Below are positions 1 through 7,679 of a stretch of DNA of 64,000 bases, in pieces. Location: the NCBI GenBank assembly GCA_023450615.1, contig JAEXGT010000101.1, positions 79,595 to 143,594 on the forward strand. The letters are read 5' to 3'. The stretch comes from Pseudomonadota bacterium (lineage in GTDB: Bacteria; Pseudomonadota; Alphaproteobacteria; Rhizobiales; Beijerinckiaceae). The first letter of the stretch is position 1, and each line of letters opens with the position of its first letter. The position numbers and the translations under genes are program-made. Under the pieces are notes generated by a model. The model ran no database searches. It saw only the letters and a program-made list of their open reading frames with translations, and was not told where the DNA came from.

Positions 1-75
1 GGCGTCGTCATCACCACCAACGGGGAGGTGGATCAAACGGCCACCGCATCCCTGCGTAATGGATTAGCAGCATGA
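1..75 (+). CDS. Hydantoinase/oxoprolinase subunit B, C-terminal tail only (partial)
   Basis: Reading frame 1 is open from the window edge to a TGA at 73-75 and encodes the last 24 residues of a protein, ending in TASLRNGLAA. A short variable tail of this type is usual at the C-terminus of HyuB (N-methylhydantoinase B/oxoprolinase beta) proteins. The next gene is HyuA, and its ATG overlaps this stop codon (ATGA), the normal B/A or A/B arrangement for this two-subunit enzyme. HyuA and HyuB together hydrolyse cyclic amides with ATP, or in related complexes carboxylate ketones. The call rests on the neighbour and the tail; the body of the gene lies outside the window. Confidence 0.6.
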   Translation, partial: GVVITTNGEVDQTATASLRNGLAA

Positions 76-2132
76 CCACACAGGGACAGATCGTCGGCGT
101 CGATGTCGGCGGAACCTTCACGGATCTCTTCTTCTACGACGAGCAAAAGCGCCAATTCCGCACGGCCAAAGTCTCCTCCAACCGGGGCGACGAGGCCGTT
201 GGTTTCCTCGAAGGCCTGAAGAGCTTCGGGCCTGTGGCAAATCTCGCGTCTGTCGTACACGGCACCACCGTTGGCACGAACGCGCTTCTTGAGCGCAAGG
301 GTGCCCGCGTGGGTCTTATCACCACACGAGGCTTTCGTGACGTGATTGAGATGCGCCGTCGCGACCGGCGCCATACCTGGGGTTTGTGGGGCGACTTCGT
401 GCCCGTCATTGACCGCGATCTCCGGCTGGAGGTCACAGAGCGGACCCTCGCCGATGGGACGATCCGGGAAACGGTCGATGCAGAGGAAATACGGATTGCG
501 GCGCGCACCTTGATCGAGGCCGGGGCCGAGGCGCTCGCCATTGTCTTCGTCAATGCCTATGCCAATGCGGAGAACGAGATGCGCGCGCTCGCAGCTGCGA
601 GCGAAATCTGGCCGAACGGCAACGTTGCCTGTTCCAGCCAGATCCTGCCTGAGATCCGCGAATTCGAGCGCACCTCCACCACGGCGCTCAATGCTTATCT
701 TCAGCCCGTCGTCGGCAGCTATCTCGGTAAGCTCGATCAGGCTCTGGCATCGGAGAACTTTTCGGGTCGTTTTCATATCGTGCAGTCCAATGGCGGCGTG
801 ATGTCGACGGCAACGGCCCGGCGCTTGCCTGTTCGCACGGCGCTCTCCGGCCCCGCCGCGGGCGTGATCGCGGCAGCCGCCATTTCAGAAGCAGCCGGGT
901 TTCCAGATGTAATCACAGGCGATCTCGGCGGCACGTCATTCGACGTATCCCTCGTGGTTGGCGGCAAGACGGCCCTGGCAGCTCAAACGACAATCGATTT
1001 CGGCCTTGTGATCCGCACGCCGATGGTCGAGATCACGACCATCGGAGCAGGTGGCGGCTCCATCGCTCACGTCGATGCTGGCGGTCTTCTCCAGGTCGGC
1101 CCTGAGAGCGCCGGCTCACGGCCAGGCCCTGTCTGCTACGCCCAAGGCAACACGCGCCCGACACTCACCGATGCCAATGTTGTCCTCGGTCGCATCAATG
1201 CGGAGCGTCCCATTGGCGGCAAGCTCGCCCGTCTGGATATGGAAGCCGCTCGCGCATCCATCGACGCTCACGTGGCACGCCCGCTCGGCATCGATGTGAT
1301 GGCCGCGGCGGAAGCGATCGTGCGGATTGCCAATGCGAAGATGGCAGGTGCAATCAGGCTGGTTTCGATCGAACGCGGTCACGATCCTGGCAAGTTCGCA
1401 GCCGTACCCTTCGGTGGCGGCGGAGCGCTCCATGCAGGTGCCCTCATCAAAGATGTGGGCCTCAAGGCGGCACTGGTGCCGCGCTATCCCGGCGTGACGT
1501 CGGCGCTCGGCTGCGTCATTGCCGATATCCGTCATGACCAGGTTCAAACGGTCAATCTCAGCATGGAAGGTCTCGACGCTGCCGCTCTCGACCGGCGCAT
1601 GGTGGCAGAGGCTGAAGAGGCGAAAGCTGTCGTAGAAGTGGCAGGCCTCGCTGTTGATCGGATCGACATCCTGTTCGAACTCGACATGCATTACGTGGGC
1701 CAGACTCATACGGTTGCCGTCCCGCTTCCCATCACAGTTGAAGGCAACACGACAGGAGTGAACGAGGCCATCATCCGCGAAGCCTTCGAAAAAGCCTACC
1801 AAGTCGCGTTCAGCCGCCTTCTTCCCGGCGTGCCGTCGCGGATCGTCAATCTTCGCACTGCGGCAGTCGGACGGCGACCGCATTTCGACCTCGCAGCGCT
1901 CGCACCTGCGGCAGATGCATCCTTGGATAAAGCGAGGCTCGGAGCGAGGCCGGTATGGTTCGAGGGACAATGGCATGAGACTTTGATCTACGCGCGCTTG
2001 GATCTGCCGGTAGGGGCGGTAATCCATGGCCCTGCGATTCTCGAGCAGCCGGATGCGACGACTGTTGTCGACCCTGACCTCGTGGCCCGTGTCGATGCAT
2101 TCGGAAACGTGATCGTGGAGCGCGCATCGTGA
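72..2132 (+). CDS. Hydantoinase/oxoprolinase family protein, subunit A
   Basis: This 686-residue protein is a complete HyuA/oxoprolinase-alpha type subunit. The N-terminus carries the ASKHA-type phosphate loop GVDVGGTFTD (residues 9-18), followed by a HGTTVGTNALLER segment. A second nucleotide-binding motif, DLGGTSFDVSLV, lies near residue 283. Family members use ATP to open hydantoin-like or 5-oxoproline rings, and some paralogues are subunits of acetone or acetophenone carboxylases, so the substrate cannot be fixed from sequence. It overlaps the upstream subunit B stop by 4 bp and the next gene by 4 bp (GTGA), which implies translational coupling. The neighbours suggest catabolism of a small cyclic or amide-containing acid. 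Confidence 0.9.
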   Translation: MTTQGQIVGVDVGGTFTDLFFYDEQKRQFRTAKVSSNRGDEAVGFLEGLKSFGPVANLASVVHGTTVGTNALLERKGARVGLITTRGFRDVIEMRRRDRRHTWGLWGDFVPVIDRDLRLEVTERTLADGTIRETVDAEEIRIAARTLIEAGAEALAIVFVNAYANAENEMRALAAASEIWPNGNVACSSQILPEIREFERTSTTALNAYLQPVVGSYLGKLDQALASENFSGRFHIVQSNGGVMSTATARRLPVRTALSGPAAGVIAAAAISEAAGFPDVITGDLGGTSFDVSLVVGGKTALAAQTTIDFGLVIRTPMVEITTIGAGGGSIAHVDAGGLLQVGPESAGSRPGPVCYAQGNTRPTLTDANVVLGRINAERPIGGKLARLDMEAARASIDAHVARPLGIDVMAAAEAIVRIANAKMAGAIRLVSIERGHDPGKFAAVPFGGGGALHAGALIKDVGLKAALVPRYPGVTSALGCVIADIRHDQVQTVNLSMEGLDAAALDRRMVAEAEEAKAVVEVAGLAVDRIDILFELDMHYVGQTHTVAVPLPITVEGNTTGVNEAIIREAFEKAYQVAFSRLLPGVPSRIVNLRTAAVGRRPHFDLAALAPAADASLDKARLGARPVWFEGQWHETLIYARLDLPVGAVIHGPAILEQPDATTVVDPDLVARVDAFGNVIVERAS

Positions 2133-2749
2133 GCCATTCCCCCATCCCAATATCGCGGACGGCTCTTCTCACCGTCGACTTGCAGAACGACTTTCTGCAC
2201 CCGCAAGGCGCTTATGGCCGCGCGGGTCAGACTGCCCCCGAGATCGCTGCGCTGCCGGGGCGTATTCTGCCTCTTGCCAATCTGCTGCGAGAGAAGGGCG
2301 GCTTCTTTATCTCGACTCAGTTCACGCTTGTCCCAGCCAAGGGAGGCGAGCCTCTGATCTCTCCCCACTTGAAGACGCTGAGGCCCTTCCTGACGAAGGG
2401 AGACTTCGCGCCAGGGGCCTGGGGGCATGCCTTGGTTGACGAACTCCAGCCAGCCGATGTGACGGTCGAAAAAATCGCCTACTCGGCCTTCTACATGACG
2501 CGCATGGAATGGGTTTTGCGCAAATGCGGCATTGAGCGCCTTCTGATTGGAGGGATCGTCACGAATGGAGGCGTTGCCTCAACGGTGCGTGACGCTCATG
2601 TCCGGGATTTCGAAACCGTCGTGCTGGAGGATGCCTGTGCGGCCTTCTCGCCTGCTGTCCACGCCACTGCCATCGACGCCCTCCGCCCCGTTTGCCGGGT
2701 CGCGAAGATCGCCGACATCATCTCAGAAATCGAAGCTGCCGCTTCTTAG
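2129..2749 (+). CDS. Isochorismatase-fold hydrolase lacking the usual catalytic cysteine
   Basis: A 206-residue protein of the isochorismatase-like fold. The conserved aspartate is in TVDLQNDF (D17) and the conserved lysine in VEKIAYSAF (K115). At the third position of the amidase triad, normally cysteine in a TNxCV-type turn, the sequence reads TNGGVAS, so the nucleophile is Gly148. True isochorismatases (EntB, PhzD) also lack that cysteine and work by general acid catalysis, whereas amidases such as maleamate or N-carbamoyl amidases need it. The enzyme is therefore unlikely to be an ordinary cysteine amidase. It starts with GTG overlapping the hyuA stop. Its operon place, between HyuA and a tautomerase fusion, points to small-molecule catabolism; the reaction is unknown. 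Confidence 0.85.
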   Translation: MSHSPIPISRTALLTVDLQNDFLHPQGAYGRAGQTAPEIAALPGRILPLANLLREKGGFFISTQFTLVPAKGGEPLISPHLKTLRPFLTKGDFAPGAWGHALVDELQPADVTVEKIAYSAFYMTRMEWVLRKCGIERLLIGGIVTNGGVASTVRDAHVRDFETVVLEDACAAFSPAVHATAIDALRPVCRVAKIADIISEIEAAAS

Positions 2750-2783
2750 CGCCCTGCTTGACCGATAAGCGAAAGGAGCTCCC

Positions 2784-3314
2784 ATGCCCGTCGTCGAAAC
2801 CACTATTCTCGAAGGCTACGATGATGCCACCAAGGCACGTCTGCTGAAGGGCATGATGCGCGCCGTCCGCTCTGTCATGGCAGCGCCGCCGGATGGAATC
2901 GTTACCATCCTGCGCGAGGTGCACCCGAGTGCCTACGCCCGCGGCGGCGTGTCCCGCATCCCGGGACCTCCGTTGCCGCCTGCTGCCGATGTGGCAGCGG
3001 CCTTTGCCGCAGCGCTGGAGAATGGAGACGCGGAAACTGCTGCTTGTCTGGCAGCACCGGACTTCCTTGGCGCCGACATTTACGGCGAGCGTCGAGATCT
3101 CGCTGGATCACTTGCTGCTTCAGGAAAGCTCAGCAGAACCTATCAGCGTTTCGAAGATGCCATGACCGACGAGGATCGCATCGTCTTCGCCCAGGGGACC
3201 CTGGAAGGCACGGCGCCGGACGGTACGGTTCTAACCAATATTCGCTTCGTCGACCGCTTCCGCCTCTCCGGCGCGCTCGTTGCGGAAATGGAAACCTGGG
3301 TGAGCCGGGCGTGA
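2784..3314 (+). CDS. Tautomerase (4-OT-like) / NTF2-like domain fusion
   Basis: This 176-residue protein seems to join two small folds. Residues 1-62 resemble 4-oxalocrotonate tautomerase: after removal of Met1 the chain starts with Pro, the catalytic base of the superfamily, and continues as VVETTILEGYDD, which parallels the 4-OT start; the usual active-site Arg after ILEG is a Tyr here. Residues about 67-176 look like a SnoaL/NTF2-like domain (VAAAFAAALENGD, later LTNIRFVDRFRLSG and MEIW-like VAEMETWV). A strong GAAAGGAG-type ribosome site precedes ATG 2784. Tautomerases shift double bonds in enol or dienol acids. The second domain may bind substrate or form dimers. The tautomerase call is fairly safe; the NTF2-like call is by overall pattern. 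Confidence 0.75.
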   Translation: MPVVETTILEGYDDATKARLLKGMMRAVRSVMAAPPDGIVTILREVHPSAYARGGVSRIPGPPLPPAADVAAAFAAALENGDAETAACLAAPDFLGADIYGERRDLAGSLAASGKLSRTYQRFEDAMTDEDRIVFAQGTLEGTAPDGTVLTNIRFVDRFRLSGALVAEMETWVSRA

Positions 3315-3327
3315 GAGGCGTACATCA

Positions 3328-4722
3328 ATGACGGTCCGTCCCTCCCTCCAGCATAAGCCTGAAACCCGCGCAGATGTCGTGATCGTGGGGGCTGGAGCTG
3401 CCGGCTTGTGCGCAGCGATCGCAGCCCGCGAGGCTGGCGCAAGCGTCTTGGTGCTTGAACGGGATTCCGAACCGCGAGGGAATACCGCTCTTACTCTGGG
3501 AATGCTGCCGGGTGCAGGAACCCGGTTCCAGCGAGAGAAGGGCATTGAGGACAGTCCTGACCTGTATCTCACCGATATTCTCAATAAGGCCAAAGGCAAA
3601 ACCGATGTGTCTCTGGCGCGCACAATCGCCGAAGCATCGGGTGCTGCCGTCGAATGGCTCGTGGATTCGCATGGCCTGCATTTTGAATTGCTCGACGATA
3701 TTCTCTACCCGGGACATTCGCGTCATCGCTACCATGTGCCGAAGAGCCGGACTGGCCTTGAAATGGAGCAGGATCTCGTGCGAGGCGCGTTGTCTGCGGG
3801 TGCAGTGATTATCACCTCTGCTACTGTCGACACTCTCTACGCCGAGCCTACGGGACAGATCACCGCTATCGGATATACGACGGCAGACGGCAGGCACGAT
3901 ACCGTCGGATGCCGCGCTCTCGTTCTAGCCACCGGCGGATATGGGGCGGATCCCGCTACCATTGCTGCCCGCATCCCTTCGATGTCAGATGCGGTTTATT
4001 GCGGCCACCACGGCAGCAAAGGCGACGCGATCCGATGGGGTGAGGCACTAGATGCTGCTACTGCCGATCTGGGAAGCTACCAAGGTCACTGCGTCGCCAA
4101 CGGACCTGCCCTGCCAGTCACATGGGCCATCGTGATCCGTGGCGGTTTTCAAGTGAACAGGGAAGGCCGCCGCTTCTCGAATGAGATGAGCGGATATTCC
4201 GAGCAGGCTTCCACGGTGCTGAGCCAACCTGGCGGCACTGCCTGGACGATCTACGACAAGCATTGCGAAGAAGCAGCCCTCACGTTCCAGGATTATCACC
4301 GCGTTCTCAACAGCGGCGCGGTTGTCATGGCCGACAGTATTGTCTCTCTGTCGCAGGCGACCGGCCTTCCTTCCGAGGCTCTTGAAGCTAGCTTCTCGGA
4401 AGTGGCCTCTTATGTCGCGGGACATGCCTCCGATCCATTCGGACGCGACTTCACCGGGGTTGCGCAACTGACAGCACCCTTCCGGGCAGTGGAGGTGAGA
4501 GGCGCGCTTTTTCATACGCAAGGCGGGCTGAAAGTCGACGAGACCGGCCGTGTCCTGCGTGTCGATGGAGCTCCTCTTCCTAATCTCTATGCCGCAGGCG
4601 GTGCTGCTCGCGGCATCTCCGGACCTTCTTCATGGGGATATCTCGGAGGGAACGGCCTCGTAACGGCAGTCGTGTTGGGGCGCCTTGCAGGAGACAGCGC
4701 AGCAAAGACCGCGCTCACATGA
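3328..4722 (+). CDS. FAD-dependent dehydrogenase/reductase of the fumarate reductase flavoprotein family
   Basis: A 464-residue flavoprotein. Residues about 16-40 form the dinucleotide-binding start (VVIVGAGAAGLCAA, then the acidic end VLVLERD). The middle contains the capping-domain motif GFQVNREGRRFSNE, and the C-terminus has the FAD-binding finish NLYAAGGAARG followed by GYLGGNGLVTAVVLGRLAG. This pattern matches the fumarate reductase/tricarballylate dehydrogenase/3-ketosteroid dehydrogenase group, which oxidise or reduce a carbon-carbon bond beside a carbonyl or carboxylate. No signal peptide or haem motif is present, so it is probably cytoplasmic. It begins 13 bp after the tautomerase fusion. 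Introducing or removing a double bond would fit the neighbouring tautomerase and PrpD-type enzymes, but the substrate is unknown. Confidence 0.85.
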   Translation: MTVRPSLQHKPETRADVVIVGAGAAGLCAAIAAREAGASVLVLERDSEPRGNTALTLGMLPGAGTRFQREKGIEDSPDLYLTDILNKAKGKTDVSLARTIAEASGAAVEWLVDSHGLHFELLDDILYPGHSRHRYHVPKSRTGLEMEQDLVRGALSAGAVIITSATVDTLYAEPTGQITAIGYTTADGRHDTVGCRALVLATGGYGADPATIAARIPSMSDAVYCGHHGSKGDAIRWGEALDAATADLGSYQGHCVANGPALPVTWAIVIRGGFQVNREGRRFSNEMSGYSEQASTVLSQPGGTAWTIYDKHCEEAALTFQDYHRVLNSGAVVMADSIVSLSQATGLPSEALEASFSEVASYVAGHASDPFGRDFTGVAQLTAPFRAVEVRGALFHTQGGLKVDETGRVLRVDGAPLPNLYAAGGAARGISGPSSWGYLGGNGLVTAVVLGRLAGDSAAKTALT

Positions 4723-4751
4723 ATCGACTGATGGTTTGAGGAGAATGTACA

Positions 4752-5510
4752 ATGCCTAGGGTGCTGGTGATCGTTCCGTTTCCAATGGATCCGGCTAATC
4801 TCGAATTGCGCAAGGCGCAGCTCCGCTCGGTCAAGCTGGGTGACGGGATCGAGTTCGAATATCGCCCGGTTCGTATCGCTCCGGCGAATTACGTAAGCCA
4901 GCAGGATTCCGTTCTTGCCGATATCGGCATTCTCGAAGCAGGAATACAGGCTGAGGCCGAAGGCTTCGATGCAGTATGTATCGACACAGTCAGCGACTCC
5001 GGCATGTCGGCCTTGCGTTCCGTCCTCAACATCCCCGTCATCGGGGCAGGTCGGCACGCCATGCTTGCTGCCCTCATGCTGGGCGAGAAGTTCTCGATCC
5101 TGGCCATGTGGGATCGCTGGCGGCATCTCTACATCAAAACGCTCGCGGAGCTTGGCCTAGCGCATAAATGTGCATCCTTGCGCTCGGCGGGCCTTCAGCC
5201 GAACAACCAGAGCCTGCTCTCCGGCAAGGAAGACGAGTTCTTTCCCCATCTCCATGCTGCCGCGATGCGTTGCATCGAGGAGGACGGCGCGGACGTCATC
5301 ATTCTCGGCTCAACAACCATGCATGAAGCTCATTCTTATCTTGCTGAGCGCCTCCCCGTTCCTGTCATCAACCCTGGCCCCTTAACCTACCGGCTAGCGG
5401 ATGCCGCCATCAAACTCAGGCTTCACCACAGCCGTATCGCCTATCCTTCACCTCATGCGCCAGCAGCCGAGCGGCTGCGTGCCATGGGCCAAGCTGCCGG
5501 CGCGATCTGA
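4752..5510 (+). CDS. Asp/Glu racemase-fold protein 1, catalytic cysteines not conserved
   Basis: The 252-residue product has the two-domain layout of the Asp/Glu/hydantoin racemase superfamily: an AEAEGFDAVCIDTVSDSG turn near residue 70-84, RSVLNIPVIGAG after it, and GADVIILGSTTM with VPVINPG in the second half. In hydantoin racemases the two catalytic cysteines sit in ACFGDPG- and GCAGM-like turns. Here those positions appear to be Thr79 and a serine. Cys76 lies three residues before the first position and may or may not substitute. Superfamily members include racemases, maleate isomerase and arylmalonate decarboxylase. ATG 4752 follows a GAGGAGA ribosome site. The neighbouring gene is a paralogue. 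Confidence 0.8.
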   Translation: MPRVLVIVPFPMDPANLELRKAQLRSVKLGDGIEFEYRPVRIAPANYVSQQDSVLADIGILEAGIQAEAEGFDAVCIDTVSDSGMSALRSVLNIPVIGAGRHAMLAALMLGEKFSILAMWDRWRHLYIKTLAELGLAHKCASLRSAGLQPNNQSLLSGKEDEFFPHLHAAAMRCIEEDGADVIILGSTTMHEAHSYLAERLPVPVINPGPLTYRLADAAIKLRLHHSRIAYPSPHAPAAERLRAMGQAAGAI

Positions 5511-5522
5511 GGGAGGACGAAC

Positions 5523-6230
5523 ATGACTCGAATTCTGATGTTGACGCTCCGTGAGCAGAAGACTGACACAGGCGTATTCTCAGCAGCCCTTGATACCGAT
5601 ACGCACGTCACGCAGAGAGCCGTAGAGGTGGCACCCGATACCACCTCAAGCGCTCACGATTGGGCTCTTGCAGATCTTGCCATCCTGGCAGCCGGACAAG
5701 AGGCCGAAAGCGAAGGATACGACGCGCTCTGCGTCGGCGAGATCGGCGATTACGGCGTTGGGGCCCTTCGTTCCGTCCTGTCGATCCCTGTCATTGGAGC
5801 AGGCCGCAGCGCCATGCTTCATGCTCTGACCTTGGGCAATCGATTTTCAATTCTGGTTCCAGCCTCCCGCTATTACCGGGTCAAAAAGCTCGTGGGCGAC
5901 TATGGCTTCGATCGACAATGCGCTTCGGTTCGTCCACTCCCGGTGGGGGCTTCTGACAACGAGGAAGCCGCGTTCCCGCATATTCTTACGGAAGCTCAAG
6001 CCTGTCTCAATGAAGACGGCGCTGATGTGCTGTGCCTCGATACAGCTTCTCCTGCCTCCGCATCCCGGTTGTCTACGGATCTCGGTGTTCCGGTGATCAA
6101 CCCGCAGTCTCTGTCACTTAAATTGGCAGAAAGCTTCCTGGGGCTTCATCTGAATCATAGCCGTGTCGCTTACCCGGAACCACAGGTACGCAAGCAAGCC
6201 CTCATCACAGCTATTGCGAAAGCCCGCTGA
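5523..6230 (+). CDS. Asp/Glu racemase-fold protein 2, catalytic cysteines not conserved
   Basis: This 235-residue protein is a diverged paralogue of the preceding gene: the blocks AESEGYDALCVGEIGDYG, RSVLSIPVIGAGRSAML and GVPVINPQSL line up with its sister. The first catalytic position is Glu (VGEIGD) and the second is Thr (LDTASPAS), so neither usual cysteine is kept. It starts 12 bp after its sister with a strong GGGAGGA site at 5510-5517. Two adjacent, unequal copies suggest a heteromer or two successive reactions. With different substitutions at each site, a racemase of the ordinary two-cysteine type is unlikely. The real reaction could be an isomerisation, a decarboxylation or a binding role. 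Confidence 0.78.
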   Translation: MTRILMLTLREQKTDTGVFSAALDTDTHVTQRAVEVAPDTTSSAHDWALADLAILAAGQEAESEGYDALCVGEIGDYGVGALRSVLSIPVIGAGRSAMLHALTLGNRFSILVPASRYYRVKKLVGDYGFDRQCASVRPLPVGASDNEEAAFPHILTEAQACLNEDGADVLCLDTASPASASRLSTDLGVPVINPQSLSLKLAESFLGLHLNHSRVAYPEPQVRKQALITAIAKAR

Positions 6231-6256
6231 GGCGAGCCCCTTTTCGGAGAACCTTG

Positions 6257-7630
6257 ATGCCGCAATCCAGCCGCCCGATTGAAACACACCCCTCCGATCT
6301 CGTAATTCGGCTGGCGGAACTCGCTTTGTCCATCGAGGCTCACCGGGTTCCGTCTGACGTTCTACAGCACGCGAAAATGATCGTTCGCGACACAGTAGGT
6401 GTTATGCTGGCAGGTTCGCGCCTTCCGGAAGTTGTCGCGCTCGCCAGCGAGGCGCCCACGCTCGGAGCAGGATCTGCGACCCTCTTCGGCACCAACCTGA
6501 CTGCGTCAAGCCATGTGGCTGCGCTCGTCAACGGCACCGGCGGCGTCTCTCTGGAGCTTGACGAAGGCAATCAGTTTGCAGTGAACCATCCGGGAATTCA
6601 TATCCTGCCCGCGCTCATTGCTCTGGCGGAAGAGCGCGGGAACTCAGGTCGCGACTTTTTGGAAGCATTCATCGCGAGCTATGAGATCGCCGTCAGGGTC
6701 GGACGTGCAGTTCGTTTGCGCCGTCCCGTTCACCCGTTTGGCACGCACACCATCGTCGGTACGGCAGTCGGTGCAGCACGGCTCATGGGTCTTGACGTCG
6801 CGACGACTGCGCGGGCCATTGAACTGGCTGCGGGCTTAAGCATCGCTTCCTCCCAATCCGCCGCCACCAAGGGCGCATCGGTGCGCAACCTCTTTACTGG
6901 TTTCACCAATCATAATGGACTTCTCGCTCCTCGCCTCGCATTGGCAGGCTTCAGCGGCGAGCCAGGTGCGCTTGAGGTCGTTTTCGGCTCAATTCTAGGA
7001 GAAGATTTTGCGCTGAATCTGGAGGACCGCATCGGGTCCTTCTATCTGACGCGAAACTATTTCAAGGTCTACGCCTGCAGCCGTTGGAACCATGCCCCGA
7101 TTGAAGCAGCCGCCGCCATCCAAAGCGAGCATCACATCGATCCCAGCGCAATCGAGCGGATCGATGTGCATACCTATGATCTTGCTACACGCCTTGGAGG
7201 TACCGCAGTCGCCAACGCCTATGCTGCCAAACACTCCATCGCGTTCAACGTAGCAGCTCGCCTGCTTCACGGCAGCAATGCGATGGACGTTTACACGGAC
7301 GAGATCGTCCACGACCCAAACATGGTCCGCCTGATTGAAAAAGTCTCGGTGCTGAATGACCCCGAGCTTACCGCACTTCTTCCGGATATCCGCGCGGCGC
7401 GGGTCGAGATCCGGCTCATTGACGGCAGCACCTATTCCGCACGCTCCACAGTTCCCATAGGCGGATTTGACAATCCGCTGAGTGAAGCCCAGCTTCTGGA
7501 GAAGTTCTCAACTCTGGCCAGCAGTGCCTTGCAATCAGATAGGGTCGAAGAGCTTGCTGCTTCGATAGGCAAGCTTGAGACGATTGGCCACTTCGCAGAC
7601 GTCGTGGCTCTTACGAAGAGCATATCCTAA
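6257..7630 (+). CDS. MmgE/PrpD family protein
   Basis: A 457-residue member of the MmgE/PrpD family, which includes 2-methylcitrate dehydratase and cis-aconitate decarboxylase. Family features visible are an all-helical N-terminal part, the LVNGTGGVSLELDEGNQF segment near residue 95, the HPFGTHTIVGTAVGAA segment, and YFKVYACSRWNHAPIEAA near residue 275. ATG 6257 was chosen because a CGGAGA site ends 6 bp upstream; a TTG at 6254 directly precedes it in frame. It is the last gene of the operon and a convergent helicase gene follows after 49 bp. A dehydratase or decarboxylase acting on a di- or tricarboxylate would fit the FAD enzyme and tautomerase upstream, but no substrate can be assigned. 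Confidence 0.88.
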   Translation: MPQSSRPIETHPSDLVIRLAELALSIEAHRVPSDVLQHAKMIVRDTVGVMLAGSRLPEVVALASEAPTLGAGSATLFGTNLTASSHVAALVNGTGGVSLELDEGNQFAVNHPGIHILPALIALAEERGNSGRDFLEAFIASYEIAVRVGRAVRLRRPVHPFGTHTIVGTAVGAARLMGLDVATTARAIELAAGLSIASSQSAATKGASVRNLFTGFTNHNGLLAPRLALAGFSGEPGALEVVFGSILGEDFALNLEDRIGSFYLTRNYFKVYACSRWNHAPIEAAAAIQSEHHIDPSAIERIDVHTYDLATRLGGTAVANAYAAKHSIAFNVAARLLHGSNAMDVYTDEIVHDPNMVRLIEKVSVLNDPELTALLPDIRAARVEIRLIDGSTYSARSTVPIGGFDNPLSEAQLLEKFSTLASSALQSDRVEELAASIGKLETIGHFADVVALTKSIS

Positions 7631-7679
7631 CTTCTGATAGCCCGCGGGAATCAAGTGAAGCGCGCTCTCAGATTGCAGC

